DNA of 64,000 nt, taken from contig CAJBIA010000008.1 in NCBI GenBank assembly GCA_903953055.1, positions 19,791 through 83,790 on the forward strand. Reading direction: 5' to 3'. A program made the position numbers and the translations under genes. The stretch is from an uncultured Methylophilaceae bacterium. Lineage in GTDB: Bacteria > Pseudomonadota > Gammaproteobacteria > Burkholderiales > Methylophilaceae. Of the stretch, positions 30,672-41,512 are shown in pieces (position 1 is the stretch's first letter; each line of letters begins with the position of its first letter). The notes beneath the pieces are model-generated. The model did not search any database and was not told the origin of the DNA. It was given only the letters and a program-made list of their open reading frames with translations.

Positions 30672-30789
30672 CTAAATTCCCTTGCAATAATTCTTGAGTA
30701 AAAGATTAAGGTAATTTTAACGCATGTGAAAGCGCTCGTCATTTGTTAAAATGGGCGTATTCGAACAATTTACAAATAGATTGAAATTC

Positions 30790-32841
30790 ATGAGTCGTAA
30801 AATTCTTATTACTTCAGCACTGCCTTATGCGAATGGCAGTATCCATTTAGGCCATTTGGTTGAGTATATCCAGACTGACATTTGGGTGCGTTTTCAAAAA
30901 ATGCAGGGGCATACGGTGCATTATGTCTGTGCAGATGATACTCATGGAACACCGATCATGTTGCGGGCTGAAAAAGAGGGGATTACACCAGAGGCTTTAA
31001 TCGCAAAAGTGCATAAAGAGCATTATGCGGATTTCTCAGATTTTTTAGTTGAGTTTGATAATTACTATTCAACCAACTCGTCTGAAAATAAAGCGCTAGC
31101 AAGTAGTATTTACAAGGCGCTTAAAGAGAATGGAAAAATTGCAATAAAAACCATAGAACAGTTTTATGATCCTGTTAAAAATATGTTTTTGCCTGATCGT
31201 TTCATCAAAGGCGAATGCCCTAAGTGTCATGCAAAGGATCAATATGGAGATTCATGTGAAGTCTGCGGTGCAACTTACAATCCAACGGAGTTAATTAATC
31301 CATTTTCTGCAGTTTCTGGCGCAGCGCCAGTGCGTAAGGAGACTGAGCATTACTTCTTCAAGCTTTCAGAATGCAGCAATTTCCTGCGTGGCTGGACACG
31401 TTCTGGGACGCTGCAACAAGAAGCTGCTAACAAGATGAAAGAATGGATCGGTGAGGAAGGCGAGAATAAATTGTCTGACTGGGATATCTCTCGTGATGCC
31501 CCTTATTTTGGTTTTGAGATTCCCGATGCGCCAGGCAAGTACTTTTATGTTTGGTTAGATGCACCAATCGGTTACATGGCAAGTTTTAAAAATCTATGTG
31601 ATAAAAAGGGTCTCGATTTTGATGAGTATTGGAAATCGGACTCTAAGACAGAGCTTTACCATTTTATTGGTAAAGACATTTTATATTTTCACGCCTTATT
31701 TTGGCCTGCAACATTGGAGTACGCTGGCTATCGCAAGCCAACTCAAGTTTTCTCGCATGGCTTTTTAACGGTGAATGGTGAAAAGATGTCTAAGTCTCGC
31801 GGTACTTTTATTACTGCGCGGAGCTATTTGGATCATATTGGAAATCCTGAGTATTTGCGTTATTACTATGCGGCAAAACTAAATGGCAGTATGGAAGACA
31901 TTGACTTAAACTTAGAAGACTTTGTTGCTCGTGTTAACAGTGATTTGGTTGGAAAATACATTAATATCGCTAGCCGCACGGCGGGGTTTATCAATAAGCG
32001 CTTTGCTGGGAAATTGGTTTCAGCTAATAAACATGCTGTTGTAGAAATAATTAAAGCGGCTGCACCTGAAATTGCTAAAGCTTATGAAGCGCGGGATTAT
32101 AGCCGTGCGCAACGTGAAATTATGCGTTTAGCTGATTTGGCTAATGCTGATGTTGCAGAGGCGGCACCTTGGGTTGTGGCGAAGCAAGCGGGTGATGTGG
32201 CGCAAGCTAAATTACATGCAGATTGTTCAAGTGCGCTTGAGATGTTCCGCTTACTTACACTTTACTTAAAGCCAGCATTGCCGGATTTGGCAGATAATAT
32301 TGAACGTTTCTTAAATATTGCACCGCTTACATGGGCTAGCGTGAATGATTCCTTTGATGACGGTCATGTGATTAACGAATATACCCATTTAATTACCAGA
32401 ATAGACTCGAAAAACATTGAAGCTATGACAAATGCGAATAAAGAAACTTTGCAACAAACCCCTGTGCTGGCGGCATCTAAACCTGCCCCAATAGTGTCTG
32501 AAAATGACGGTGATTACATCTCTATTGATGATTTTACTAAGGTAGATTTACGAATTGCAAAAATTGTTAATGCTGAGCATGTTGATGGTGCAGAAAAGTT
32601 GCTGAGATTGAGCTTAGATATCGGTGAGGCTACTCCACGGCAAGTATTTGCAGGCATCAAGTCTGCTTACGATCCTGAGACTTTGATCGGTCGATTAACT
32701 GTTATGGTGGCAAATCTTGCGCCACGCAAGATGAAGTTCGGTATGTCTGATGGAATGGTGTTAGCTGCAAGCGATGAGCATGGCGGCCCATTTATTTTAT
32801 CGCCGGACATAGGCGCTCAAGCTGGGATGCGGGTTAAATAA
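30790..32841 (+). CDS. metG: Methionyl-tRNA synthetase
   Basis: The 683-residue enzyme starts at ATG 30790 ([16 protein letters not shown]); a longer frame from 30751 adds 13 residues without family support. Class I motifs HLGH (19-22) and KMSKS near 333 are present. A zinc-binding CPKC...CEVC knuckle lies near 144-160, and a C-terminal tRNA-binding (EMAP-like) domain covers about the last 105 residues. It is full length with the dimerising C-terminal domain retained. It is divergent from apbC with about 118 bases between. Confidence 0.97.
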   Translation: MSRKILITSALPYANGSIHLGHLVEYIQTDIWVRFQKMQGHTVHYVCADDTHGTPIMLRAEKEGITPEALIAKVHKEHYADFSDFLVEFDNYYSTNSSENKALASSIYKALKENGKIAIKTIEQFYDPVKNMFLPDRFIKGECPKCHAKDQYGDSCEVCGATYNPTELINPFSAVSGAAPVRKETEHYFFKLSECSNFLRGWTRSGTLQQEAANKMKEWIGEEGENKLSDWDISRDAPYFGFEIPDAPGKYFYVWLDAPIGYMASFKNLCDKKGLDFDEYWKSDSKTELYHFIGKDILYFHALFWPATLEYAGYRKPTQVFSHGFLTVNGEKMSKSRGTFITARSYLDHIGNPEYLRYYYAAKLNGSMEDIDLNLEDFVARVNSDLVGKYINIASRTAGFINKRFAGKLVSANKHAVVEIIKAAAPEIAKAYEARDYSRAQREIMRLADLANADVAEAAPWVVAKQAGDVAQAKLHADCSSALEMFRLLTLYLKPALPDLADNIERFLNIAPLTWASVNDSFDDGHVINEYTHLITRIDSKNIEAMTNANKETLQQTPVLAASKPAPIVSENDGDYISIDDFTKVDLRIAKIVNAEHVDGAEKLLRLSLDIGEATPRQVFAGIKSAYDPETLIGRLTVMVANLAPRKMKFGMSDGMVLAASDEHGGPFILSPDIGAQAGMRVK

Positions 32842-32844
32842 ATT

Positions 32845-32894
32845 ATTAATGCTATAAAAAAGCCCGCTGATGCGGGCTTTTTTATAGCATTAAT
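32845..32894. terminator. Bidirectional terminator: perfect 23-bp inverted repeat between metG and pyrF
   Basis: The arms at 32845-32867 and 32872-32894 are exact reverse complements, with a 4-nt loop TGAT. The GC-rich core next to the loop is flanked by A6/T6, giving good intrinsic terminators in both directions. The right arm contains the last three codons and the stop of pyrF. Confidence 0.92.
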
Positions 32895-33580
32895 TCCCTA
32901 TTGATCTTTATAAGCGTTTCTAGCGGTGTTGGTGACTGTGTAATTGGTCGACCAATAACTAAATAGCTCGATCCTAGAGCTAAGCCTTGGCTTGGGGTTA
33001 CCACCCGAGATTGATCATCAATGTTTGTATCTGAAGGACGAATGCCTGGCGTCACTAAACAGAAATCGTCTCCTAAGGCTTTACGTAAAACAGGGGCTTC
33101 CTGCGCAGAACAAACAACGCCATCAAGACCGGATTTTTTTGTGAGTAGAGAAAGTTTCAATACTTGGGCTGCAACTGACCCAGTCACCCCAACTTCATTG
33201 AGCATGCTTTGATTCATGCTGGTAAGGACGGTTACAGCAATGAGTAGGGGTTTTTGGCCTGATCGGTCAACACCCTCACGTGCCGCTTCCATCATGCCGC
33301 TTCCACCAGATGCATGTACGTTCAGCATCCATACTCCTAATCGACTTGCTGCTTCGCAGGCTTTGCCGACAGTGGTTGGAATATCATGAAATTTTAAATC
33401 TAAAAATATTCCAAAGCCCTTTGAGATAAGTGTTTCAATAAGCTGAGGGCCAGCAGCAGTAAATAGCTCTTTCCCTATTTTTAATCTGCAAAGCTTTGGA
33501 TCCAGTTGTTGCACAAAATTAAGTGCAACTTGAGGGCTCGGATAATCTAAAGCAATAACAATTTTAGGGTCATCTATCAT
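32882..33580 (-). CDS. pyrF: Orotidine 5'-phosphate decarboxylase
   Basis: The 232-residue protein starts at ATG 33580 (MIDDPKIVIALDYP), 5 bases after the lapB stop; the longer overlapping frame lies inside lapB. The type 1 active site is visible as FLDLKFHDIPTTVGKA (Asp-Lys-Asp array). It makes UMP, the pyrimidine precursor used by PyrG. It ends inside the inverted repeat at 32845-32894. It is the last gene of the tyrA-to-pyrF run. Confidence 0.97.
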   Translation of the reverse strand: MIDDPKIVIALDYPSPQVALNFVQQLDPKLCRLKIGKELFTAAGPQLIETLISKGFGIFLDLKFHDIPTTVGKACEAASRLGVWMLNVHASGGSGMMEAAREGVDRSGQKPLLIAVTVLTSMNQSMLNEVGVTGSVAAQVLKLSLLTKKSGLDGVVCSAQEAPVLRKALGDDFCLVTPGIRPSDTNIDDQSRVVTPSQGLALGSSYLVIGRPITQSPTPLETLIKINRELML

Positions 33581-33585
33581 GTGGT

Positions 33586-34749
33586 TCAAATTGCAGTTTC
33601 TTTTGGTTCCGAAGGAAGAGATTCCCATGCATTGCATGCGGGACATTGCCAATGGAAGTTACGGGCTTTAAAGCCGCATTGATCACAATAATACGCGTTG
33701 CGGTTACCTATGGCATAACGGATAGTTTGGTGCATTAAGTTAATGTCGCTGTTGGTATTCGCATTTTGCAGTCCCCGCGCTTTTAGGAGTTGATCTAACG
33801 TTTGTAAGCTAGGTTTTCTTTCTAAATCCTTGAGCGCTAGATTCGCTGCCGCATCCGCTCCTTGCTCAGTGAGAGTAATTTCAAATACCACAGAGAGTAG
33901 GGTTGGTAGTTTGTAGTTTTGAAAATATTCTTTTATTAGTTGAATGCCTTCATTAAGTTCACCCAGCTCTCTATAGCTGTTCAATAACTTATGAGCAACC
34001 AGTCCGAGATATTCTGGCTTTTGAAACTCAACACGTTTCCAGAAGGCGATTGCGAGCTTATATGCTTTGCTACTTGCTTCCATATCTCCAAGCATGATAT
34101 TAGCTCTTACGCAATTTTTATTAGCATCTAAGGCCATCTCAAGTTCATGTCGTGCTGTGTGACCATCTTGGTCAAGCATGGATTTAATTGCCATTTCACA
34201 ATAAAACTGCGCCACTTCTTTACGGAAAGAAACCCCAGAAACACGTTCTAGTTCAGTGGCGGTCTTAATAGCACGTTGCCATTCACGCTCGCGGATATAA
34301 ATTTCTAATAAGGCGCGAAGCGCTGGTTGTTTGTACCTACTATCATCTAACCCGCTAAATAATTCTTCTGCACGGTCATATAAGCCTGCTTTTAGATAAT
34401 CTTGTGCAAGCTCTGCTTTAATAGCTTTTCTTTGTTCAGATGGTAATTCCTTACGTTCCAGAAGGCTTAAGTGCATATTAATTGCACGATCTACTTCGCC
34501 GCTTCGGCGGAATAAGCTGCCTAACGCAAAGTGAAGTTCTAATGATTCCGAATTGGCCTGAGCAGCCTCAATAAAAGCTTCAATAGCTTTATCCTGTTGG
34601 TCGGTAATAAGGAAATTTAAGCCTTTAAAATAAGCAGCAGGTAAGCTGGTTGATTCAGACAGTAATTGTTTGATATCAATTCGTGCTGCAACCCATCCAA
34701 GCGCAAAAAAGAGGGGGATGGCAATAAGCCACCAATATTCAAAATCCAT
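33586..34749 (-). CDS. lapB: LapB (YciM), lipopolysaccharide assembly regulator
   Basis: A 387-residue protein with one N-terminal membrane helix (about 5-20), a series of TPR repeats through the middle, and a C-terminal rubredoxin-like zinc knuckle YYCDQCGFKARNFHWQCPAC with four cysteines. In E. coli LapB controls LpxC turnover by FtsH and so the amount of LPS. Its start overlaps the lapA stop by one base (TAATG), as expected for the lapA-lapB pair. Full length for the family. Confidence 0.95.
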   Translation of the reverse strand: MDFEYWWLIAIPLFFALGWVAARIDIKQLLSESTSLPAAYFKGLNFLITDQQDKAIEAFIEAAQANSESLELHFALGSLFRRSGEVDRAINMHLSLLERKELPSEQRKAIKAELAQDYLKAGLYDRAEELFSGLDDSRYKQPALRALLEIYIREREWQRAIKTATELERVSGVSFRKEVAQFYCEMAIKSMLDQDGHTARHELEMALDANKNCVRANIMLGDMEASSKAYKLAIAFWKRVEFQKPEYLGLVAHKLLNSYRELGELNEGIQLIKEYFQNYKLPTLLSVVFEITLTEQGADAAANLALKDLERKPSLQTLDQLLKARGLQNANTNSDINLMHQTIRYAIGNRNAYYCDQCGFKARNFHWQCPACNAWESLPSEPKETAI

Positions 34750-35015
34750 TATTTCTCGCCTTGAATCTTGTTTGAATAAACATTTTCATTTCTTAATCGA
34801 TTTAACTCGCGGCGAAGTTTAATAAATGTCGGCATGATGGCAATTAGGCTGGCAACTATACCCGACAAAAATACTATGAATAATATGAGTGAAAATGGGG
34901 CTTGCCATGATGCGCCTAGATAATAAAAAAGGGTGACTGGGTAAGCATTCTTCAGGGCAAAACCTGTCAGAAGAATGAATAGTGTTGTGCCCAAAATTGT
35001 GTAAATAATTCGCAT
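34749..35015 (-). CDS. lapA: LapA-type DUF1049 membrane protein
   Basis: An 88-residue protein with two transmembrane helices (about 4-22 and 40-62) and a charged C-terminus, the layout of LapA (YciS). It partners LapB in LPS assembly control in the inner membrane. It lies between ihfB and lapB on the same strand, the usual order. The start ATG at 35015 has no obvious strong ribosome site. Confidence 0.9.
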   Translation of the reverse strand: MRIIYTILGTTLFILLTGFALKNAYPVTLFYYLGASWQAPFSLILFIVFLSGIVASLIAIMPTFIKLRRELNRLRNENVYSNKIQGEK

Positions 35016-35067
35016 GTTTTCGATTTTACTGGCGCTAGCTAAAAAGGGCTAGGTAAAAATGATATAA

Positions 35068-35114
35068 AAAAACGGCAGATCCTCGATCTTTCGATTTTGG
35101 AAACTACCGTTTTT
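35068..35114 (-). terminator. Probable terminator after ihfB
   Basis: Facing arms AAAACGG near 35068-35078 and CCGTTTTT near 35106-35114 can form a stem with one mismatch and an internal structured loop. On the minus strand it ends in a T run. It would separate ihfB from lapAB, or give partial termination. Confidence 0.5.
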
Positions 35115-35159
35115 GAGAATCAACCAAAATAAAACTGATTGATGGATGACGCTTAGAAG

Positions 35160-35441
35160 CTAGACTAAATCTACGCGTTCACGTAACTCTTTTCCAGCTT
35201 TAAAATGAGGTACATGCTTAGCAGGCACTTCAACTTTACTGCCAGTTTTTGGATTGCGACCTAGGCGAGGCGGTCTGTAATTTAGACTGAAACTACCAAA
35301 GCCTCTAATTTCAATTCGCTCACCAGCTGCTAAGTTTTCCGTCATTGAGTCAACAATTGCTTTGACTGAAAGTTCAGCATCTTTGACTACAAGCTGAGGA
35401 AAACGTGCTGCTAAGTTAAGAATAAGCTCAGATTTTGTCAT
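35160..35441 (-). CDS. ihfB: Integration host factor beta subunit
   Basis: A 93-residue HU/IHF-family DNA-bending protein. The family loop [28 protein letters not shown] includes the DNA-intercalating proline region. [17 protein letters not shown] at the start and position right after rpsA identify IhfB rather than HU. It forms a heterodimer with IhfA. It starts 11 bases after rpsA ends. Confidence 0.96.
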   Translation of the reverse strand: MTKSELILNLAARFPQLVVKDAELSVKAIVDSMTENLAAGERIEIRGFGSFSLNYRPPRLGRNPKTGSKVEVPAKHVPHFKAGKELRERVDLV

Positions 35442-35452
35442 TGCTTTCCACC

Positions 35453-36967
35453 TTATTCGTTATTTTTGCTATCAAGCTTAGCTTTAAGCAATGCGCCTAA
35501 ATTTGTAGTGCCTGCGGTTGCAGCGCCATCATCTGGCACTTGAGTTGCTTCTTTAGCTGCTTTTGTTGCTTTAGCTTTAGGTTTAGCTTCAGGTTTTTCT
35601 TCTGAAGTTGCACCAGATGGATCAGGCGTAAGTTGCTTAACCCCTAGTGAAATTCGTTCTTTTTCAACATCAATGCTCAATACTAGCGCTTCAAGCTCGT
35701 CACCTTTTTTGAAGTTTCGAATTGCTTCTTCGCCAGTTTGTGTCCATGAAAGATCTGATAAGTGAACTAAACCATCAATCCCGCCTGGTAACCCAATGAA
35801 TACACCGAAGTCGGTGATAGATTTAATTTGCCCGCTTACCTTGTCTGATTTCTTATGGGTTGCAGCGAAGTCATCCCATGGATTTGTTTGACATTGCTTC
35901 ATGCCCAAAGATAAACGACGACGATCTTCGTCGATCTCTAGAATCATAACTTCAACTTCATCACCTAATTGAGCTATCTTGGCTGGATGGACATTTTTGT
36001 TAGTCCAATCCATTTCTGAAACGTGAACAAGGCCTTCAATGCCTGGTTCAATTTCAACGAATGCACCGTAGTCAGTTAAGTTAGTTACTTTGCCGAATAA
36101 ACGAGTATTGGCTGGGTATCGACGGCTTAATGCAACCCATGGATCATCGCCAAGTTGTTTAATTCCAAGAGATACACGGTTTTTATCTTGATCAAACTTA
36201 AGGATTTTGGCTTCAACTTCTTCACCAACAGTCAAAACTTCTGATGGGTGTTTTACACGGCGCCATGCCAAGTCGGTAATGTGGAGCAAACCATCGATGC
36301 CACCCAAGTCAACGAATGCACCATAATCAGTAATGTTTTTCACAATACCTTTAACAACAGCACCTTCTTTTAGTGAACCCATTAATGCTTCACGATCAGC
36401 ACCCATGCTGTCTTCTAGAACAGCGCGACGTGAAACAACAACGTTATTGCGTTTGCGATCTAGCTTTATTACTTTGAAATCCCACTCTTTGTTTTCGAAT
36501 GGTGTCGTATCTTTTACTGGACGTAAATCAACCAATGAGCCAGGAAGGAAGGCGCGTATACCATTCACCATGACAGTTAATCCGCCCTTGACGCGACCAT
36601 TTACCATGCCCTTGATGATGCGAGCTTCATTCATCGCTTCTTCAAGATCTAGCCATGCTGCTAGACGTTTCGCTTTTTCACGTGATAATTTTGTTGAGCC
36701 GTAACCATCTTCTAATGACTCGATGCAAACTTTAACGAAGTCGCCAACTTGGACTTCAATTTCGCCACGGTCATTTAAAAACTCGGTTGCGTCAATTACG
36801 CTTTCAGATTTGAGACCGGCATTAACTACAACGAAATCAGAATCAATTGAAACAACTTCCGCGGTGATTACTTCACCTGAGCGCATTTCTTGGCGAGCAA
36901 GACTTTCTTCAAATAACGCTGCGAAACTTTCGCCTATAGGGGCGGTTGAGGTTGAAACATTAGCCAT
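35453..36967 (-). CDS. rpsA: 30S ribosomal protein S1, five-repeat form
   Basis: The 504-residue protein starts at ATG 36967 with a good AGGTA ribosome site. A longer frame to 37045 adds an unlikely basic leader. Five S1 OB-fold repeats can be followed: about 30-95, 112-180, 198-262, 284-350 and 371-437. The first two are the divergent ribosome-binding pair. The usual sixth repeat of proteobacterial S1 (about 557 residues) is missing and replaced by an Ala/Lys/Glu-rich tail ending [19 protein letters not shown]1 brings mRNA to the 30S subunit. It lies between cmk and ihfB, the standard order. Confidence 0.95.
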   Translation of the reverse strand: MANVSTSTAPIGESFAALFEESLARQEMRSGEVITAEVVSIDSDFVVVNAGLKSESVIDATEFLNDRGEIEVQVGDFVKVCIESLEDGYGSTKLSREKAKRLAAWLDLEEAMNEARIIKGMVNGRVKGGLTVMVNGIRAFLPGSLVDLRPVKDTTPFENKEWDFKVIKLDRKRNNVVVSRRAVLEDSMGADREALMGSLKEGAVVKGIVKNITDYGAFVDLGGIDGLLHITDLAWRRVKHPSEVLTVGEEVEAKILKFDQDKNRVSLGIKQLGDDPWVALSRRYPANTRLFGKVTNLTDYGAFVEIEPGIEGLVHVSEMDWTNKNVHPAKIAQLGDEVEVMILEIDEDRRRLSLGMKQCQTNPWDDFAATHKKSDKVSGQIKSITDFGVFIGLPGGIDGLVHLSDLSWTQTGEEAIRNFKKGDELEALVLSIDVEKERISLGVKQLTPDPSGATSEEKPEAKPKAKATKAAKEATQVPDDGAATAGTTNLGALLKAKLDSKNNE

Positions 36968-37163
36968 TAAAAGGTACCTAAGTAATCCCACCGTGCAGTG
37001 GGGTAAATTAAAAAAATTGCGAGTTTTAGGGACACGCAAAACCAAATTATTTAGAACAAAGAAAGATTTTACAATAAAACAATAATTTAATTAAGTATTT
37101 TTTAATATTTTGTTTGTTTTATAGCCTTTTTCTAAATCATATAAAACGTTCTTATGTTTGAGG

Positions 37164-37829
37164 CTAAACATTTTTTAAAAGTGTTGCTTGCACTATGTTT
37201 ACAGCCTCTTCAACAGTGAGCTCACTCGTTTCTAATAAACTTGCTTCAGGGTCTGGTATCAATGGGGAGGTGGCACGATTAGTATCGCGAGCATCACGGT
37301 CTTGTAAATCCATTAAAATTTTTTGGTAATCTGCTTTTTGGCCCTTACTAACAAGTTGTTTGTATCTTCTTTCTGCCCGTACTTCGGCAGTTGCAGTTAA
37401 GAAAATTTTGACTGTGGCATCCGGAAAAATGACGCTTGCCATATCTCGACCATCTGCAACTAAGCCTGGAGTTTGTCTAAAACTATGTTGTAAGTTTACC
37501 AATGCCAATCTGACCATGGGGTGTGCCGCAACTTGCGATGCACCTTGCCCAATTTTTTCAGTACGAATTCTTTCAGACACATTGGAGTTATTAAGATAAA
37601 TTTCACCTTGCGCAAAAGCAATATTTAATTGAGGAACTAATTTCGCGATAGCTTCTTCTGCTTGCCAATCAACCCCTTTTTCTAGAGCGGCTAATGCAAC
37701 AATTCTATAAAGCGCCCCAGAGTCCAAGTAGTGATATCCTAAATTGTTAGCAACAATTTGGGCAACTGTCCCTTTGCCAGAAGCTGAAGGACCATCGATT
37801 GCAATGACAGGGATGTAGCTTTTAGACAT
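37164..37829 (-). CDS. cmk: Cytidylate kinase
   Basis: The 221-residue protein phosphorylates CMP and dCMP. The P-loop is DGPSASGKGTVAQ near 10-22, with YLDSGALYR and DGRDMASVIFPDA further on and the RYKQL lid region. It starts 2 bases after aroA ends. The cmk-rpsA gap (36968-37163) is about 196 bases and must hold the rpsA promoter; the T-rich sequence shows no clear hexamers to me. Confidence 0.96.
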   Translation of the reverse strand: MSKSYIPVIAIDGPSASGKGTVAQIVANNLGYHYLDSGALYRIVALAALEKGVDWQAEEAIAKLVPQLNIAFAQGEIYLNNSNVSERIRTEKIGQGASQVAAHPMVRLALVNLQHSFRQTPGLVADGRDMASVIFPDATVKIFLTATAEVRAERRYKQLVSKGQKADYQKILMDLQDRDARDTNRATSPLIPDPEASLLETSELTVEEAVNIVQATLLKNV

Positions 37830-37831
37830 TT

Positions 37832-39124
37832 TTATTTAACGATATTTGCAAACGTCTCAAAATAGTCAGGGAAGGTTTTGCCCACGCATTTGGGATCGTT
37901 AATTACGATAGAAACTCCACCCAAACTTACCAAAGAAAAACACATTGCCATGCGGTGATCATCGTAAGTGTCAATTACAGCATTCTTAATTAGCTCTTTG
38001 GGTGGGGTGATATAGATATAATCAATTCCCTCCTCAACGATTGCGCCCACCTTGCGAAGTTCATTAGCCATCGCACTAATACGGTCAGTCTCTTTTACCC
38101 GCCAACTGCCAATATTGCGTAATTTAGTTGTCCCCTCGGCGAATAATGCCAAAATTGCTAGGGTCATTGCTGCATCAGGAATGTGATTGCAGTCTAGATC
38201 GATCGCTTTTAATTTCCCCAAGGCGCGTTTTACAATAATAAAATTTTTGCCATATTCAATTTTGGCACCCATTTTGCCGATTTCATCGGCAAACTTGATA
38301 TCCCCTTGAATGCTATCGGAGGAAACCCCCTCAATTTTAAGCCCATTAGAATCTGCTGCAATTGCCCCGGCAGCAAGAAAATATGAGGCAGAAGAGGCAT
38401 CTCCCTCTACAAAAATTTCTTTCGGGCTTTGGTATTGGCTATTTTTTTCGATGAAGAATTGCTGCCAGTCATTACGCCGAACATTTACGCCAAAACGGCG
38501 CATTAAATTCAATGTGATTTCTATATAAGGCTTTGAAATTAGCTCGCCCAAAACTTCAATAGTGAAAGCTTGCCCGGTAAGTGGTAATGCCATCAGTAAA
38601 GCAGTTAAAAACTGGCTAGAAACATCACCACGAATTTTTATGGCTTCAGATGATTGAATGTTTGCAGGTTTGATCTTGAGTGGCGGATAGCCAGCGTTCT
38701 CAAGGTATGCAATATCAGCGCCTGCTTGACGTAAGGCATCTACCAAGTCCCCGATTGGCCGCTCATGCATCCGGGCGATACCAGACAATCTGAAATTGCC
38801 ATGAGACAAAGCTAGGGCGGCTGTAAGGGGTCTAAAAGCAGTGCCAGCGTTACCTAAAAATAAGTCGGCTTCTTTTACACAGAGCTTGCCGCTATTGCCT
38901 GTTACTCGCCAATCATTTTCTCCGACTTTTTCAAGCGGGATGCCAAGCTTTTCTAAAGACTCTAGCATTCTTGCAGTATCGTCTGAAACCAATAGGTCAC
39001 GAATTTCTGTGATGCCATTTGAAAAAGCGGCAAGTAACAAGATCCGATTCGAAATGCTTTTTGATCCTGGCAATTTAATTATTCCAGCAACTAGGCTGGA
39101 AGGCTTTAAGGTAATCGATTCCAT
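37832..39124 (-). CDS. aroA: 3-phosphoshikimate 1-carboxyvinyltransferase (EPSP synthase)
   Basis: A 430-residue enzyme started at ATG 39124 (MESITLKPS), which matches the family start and avoids overlapping tyrA; an ATG at 39157 would overlap it by 28 bases. [16 protein letters not shown] and [14 protein letters not shown] are the PEP- and shikimate-phosphate-binding signatures, and [17 protein letters not shown] is a C-terminal signature. It performs the sixth shikimate step. It is 5 bases after tyrA and precedes cmk. Confidence 0.96.
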   Translation of the reverse strand: MESITLKPSSLVAGIIKLPGSKSISNRILLLAAFSNGITEIRDLLVSDDTARMLESLEKLGIPLEKVGENDWRVTGNSGKLCVKEADLFLGNAGTAFRPLTAALALSHGNFRLSGIARMHERPIGDLVDALRQAGADIAYLENAGYPPLKIKPANIQSSEAIKIRGDVSSQFLTALLMALPLTGQAFTIEVLGELISKPYIEITLNLMRRFGVNVRRNDWQQFFIEKNSQYQSPKEIFVEGDASSASYFLAAGAIAADSNGLKIEGVSSDSIQGDIKFADEIGKMGAKIEYGKNFIIVKRALGKLKAIDLDCNHIPDAAMTLAILALFAEGTTKLRNIGSWRVKETDRISAMANELRKVGAIVEEGIDYIYITPPKELIKNAVIDTYDDHRMAMCFSLVSLGGVSIVINDPKCVGKTFPDYFETFANIVK

Positions 39125-39129
39125 CGTAA

Positions 39130-40017
39130 TTATGAGTTTTCTCGTCCTTTTTGCCATGTTTGGCGTGCTTGACTTGCATGCTCAAACATCGAAAGCAAGC
39201 CTCGAGTATCTTCGTTTTTTAATAATTGCTGCAAAGCAGAAATTTCAGCTTGGTATGTTTCTAATTCGTCTAACAAAGCATTTTTGTTGGCTAAGCTAAT
39301 ATCACGCCACATTTCCGGTGAACTACCAGCAATACGGGTGAAGTCCCTAAAGCCGCTAGCAGCAAAATCAAATAATTGTTTTGCGTTTGGACGCTTTGCT
39401 AGATCGTTGACCAAAGCAAATGCTAATAAGTGTGGCAAATGACTGACGGCAGCAAAGATTTGGTCATGGGCTAGCGCTGACATTTCACTTACATTTGCAC
39501 CTGTAGTTAGCCATAAATTACGTACGACGTTGATGGCGTTTTCAGAGGTATGTTGGTCGGGGGTTAATACGATATTTTTGCCAATAAACAAATCCGCATT
39601 AGCAGCACTTACACCACTTTTTTCTGCACCAGCAACTGGATGTCCACCCACAAACTGACTTAGAAACTTTTCTGGGTTTTTGGCAAATTTGGATGCGCTT
39701 TGGACGTATTTTGCTATATCTGATTTTGTACTGCCAGCATCCGTAATTATTGTTTTTTCTGAAAGGTGAGGAATGATGGTTTCCAAAATCATTGGAGTTT
39801 GGGCTACGGGCGTCGCAATCATGACCAAATCGGCATCAGCGAGAGCCTTGGGAATGTTTGATCCTACTTCATCAATGACGCCTAATGCGAGCGCCATTTG
39901 AAGATTTTCAGCATTACGACCAACGCCCACGATTTTAAGCGCGATATTCTTTTTTTTAAGTGCGAGCGCAACAGAGCCACCAATTAGCCCAACACCAAAA
40001 ATGACGATTTTATTCAA
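39130..40017 (-). CDS. tyrA: Prephenate dehydrogenase
   Basis: The 295-residue NAD(P)-dependent enzyme has the Rossmann loop [18 protein letters not shown] at the start, DAGSTKSDI near 107-115, the [12 protein letters not shown] signature and [15 protein letters not shown]. It oxidises prephenate (or arogenate) to the tyrosine precursor. There is no ACT domain, so feedback control would be different. It begins the tyrA-aroA-cmk-rpsA series. Confidence 0.92.
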   Translation of the reverse strand: MNKIVIFGVGLIGGSVALALKKKNIALKIVGVGRNAENLQMALALGVIDEVGSNIPKALADADLVMIATPVAQTPMILETIIPHLSEKTIITDAGSTKSDIAKYVQSASKFAKNPEKFLSQFVGGHPVAGAEKSGVSAANADLFIGKNIVLTPDQHTSENAINVVRNLWLTTGANVSEMSALAHDQIFAAVSHLPHLLAFALVNDLAKRPNAKQLFDFAASGFRDFTRIAGSSPEMWRDISLANKNALLDELETYQAEISALQQLLKNEDTRGLLSMFEHASQARQTWQKGRENS

Positions 40018-40080
40018 GTATATTGCTTTGCAGAAGATTGAATGAAGAATTGTAGCATCGACATGCTGGGATTGTCTGAT

Positions 40081-40812
40081 TTATGGATTGGGTCTAAGCA
40101 TCTTTTGCCATTCACCATCAATCAGAGCTTCTTGTGGCGTGAATTTCTCTTTGTAAACCATTTTTGGACTGTTTTTTATCCAATAGCCTAAGTAGAGATA
40201 AGGTAATTTGAGTTCAGTACACCAATTGATTAGCCACATAATGCTGTAATTGCCGTAGCTTGCTTGGGTGTCATTGGTGTCATAAAAGGTATAAACAGCA
40301 GAAACGCCATCTTCAATGATATCGACCACGCTTACAATTTTAAGCATGCCATTTAATGTAAAAGAAATTAAGAGCGTATTGACATTGCTCTGCACCAAAA
40401 AATTTCGATATTGTTCCGCCGTTTCATCTTTGTCATTACCATCATGCCGGGCAACTTGGTATGCCTTATATAGCTCAAAATGTGCTTTTTCAAAAAAAAC
40501 AGGAGAAATCTTGGCATCAAGCGTTTGGTGTTGTTTGTAAGCGCGTTTTTGACTGCGTGAGGCTTTAAAATCAGCCACAGGAAGTCGAACTGGAATGCAG
40601 GCGTTACATTTTTCGCAATGCGGACGATAGACAAATTTACCGCTACGTCTAAAGCCTTGCTTAATAAGCTTACTGTATTGCTGAGAGTCTACTAGATGCT
40701 GTGGTGTGGCGATTAGTGATTGTGATAATTGATTGGGCAGATAACCACAAGAATATGGCGCAGTGACATAAAACTGAATTTTTTGCAGTGCTGATTCGAC
40801 AGGATTAGTCAT
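40081..40812 (-). CDS. bpt: Aspartate/glutamate leucyltransferase (Bpt)
   Basis: A 243-residue arginyltransferase-like protein. The N-terminal cysteine-containing CGYLPNQ and the [15 protein letters not shown] segment, and the C-terminal [22 protein letters not shown], are typical of Bpt (ATE family). It adds leucine to N-terminal Asp or Glu, marking proteins for ClpAP through ClpS. The start overlaps the end of aat by 8 bases, so the two N-end-rule transferases are coupled. Confidence 0.94.
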   Translation of the reverse strand: MTNPVESALQKIQFYVTAPYSCGYLPNQLSQSLIATPQHLVDSQQYSKLIKQGFRRSGKFVYRPHCEKCNACIPVRLPVADFKASRSQKRAYKQHQTLDAKISPVFFEKAHFELYKAYQVARHDGNDKDETAEQYRNFLVQSNVNTLLISFTLNGMLKIVSVVDIIEDGVSAVYTFYDTNDTQASYGNYSIMWLINWCTELKLPYLYLGYWIKNSPKMVYKEKFTPQEALIDGEWQKMLRPNP

Positions 40813-41500
40813 CTGATTCTATTAACTTATTCATCTTATTCATAAATTCAGTTCGACTAATTTCATGTGCTCCTAAAGACGCAAGATGTTTTGTGTTCAT
40901 TTGACAATCTATCATTTCGACGCCTTCGTTCTTTAAGAATTGTACTAACAGCGTGAATGCAATTTTTGAAGCGTCTGTAACATGGTGAAACATCGATTCG
41001 CCATAAAACATCTTATTAATCTTAATGCCGTATAAGCCGCCAACTAATGTGTTATCAATCCATGTTTCTGCTGAATGTGCATAGCCTAAAGAATGCAGCT
41101 CACAATAAGCATCTATGATCCCTGAGGTAATCCAAGTGCCTTTTTGGTCGGCACGATGAGTATTCGCGCAAGCTTCAATCACTTGGCGAAAATTCGTATT
41201 GAATCTCACTTCGTAATCATTTTTGTTTAATCGTTTATTGAGTGACTTTGAGATTTTAAGATCTTGTGGAAAAAGCACCATGCGCGGATTGGGGCTCCAC
41301 CATAGAACTGGATCTCCTTCGCTAAACCAAGGAAAGATGCCTGAGCGATAGGCATTTAATAAGCGCTCTTTTGATAAATCCCCACCTATAGCTAACAAAC
41401 CATTCGGTTCTTTAAGGGCGTTAGAGGCAGGGGGGAAGGGGGTGTTGATTTCTAGTGCAGCAACTTTGCCTGTTGATAGTTGGTAGTAATTACCTTGCAT
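40805..41500 (-). CDS. aat: Leucyl/phenylalanyl-tRNA-protein transferase
   Basis: A 231-residue protein with the family segments [38 protein letters not shown], and SVETWI-like ([17 protein letters not shown]) followed by GESMFH. It transfers Leu or Phe to N-terminal Arg and Lys. It is directly upstream of bpt with an 8-base overlap, and 12 bases downstream of the HMA-MauE gene. Confidence 0.96.
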   Translation of the reverse strand: MQGNYYQLSTGKVAALEINTPFPPASNALKEPNGLLAIGGDLSKERLLNAYRSGIFPWFSEGDPVLWWSPNPRMVLFPQDLKISKSLNKRLNKNDYEVRFNTNFRQVIEACANTHRADQKGTWITSGIIDAYCELHSLGYAHSAETWIDNTLVGGLYGIKINKMFYGESMFHHVTDASKIAFTLLVQFLKNEGVEMIDCQMNTKHLASLGAHEISRTEFMNKMNKLIESDD

Positions 41501-41512
41501 TTCTATGCCCTT

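Noticed and set aside
30672-30789. A riboswitch (SAM or methionine type) ahead of metG
   Set aside because: The gap between apbC and metG is only about 118 bases, AT-rich, and has no paired-stem pattern that I can match to a known class.
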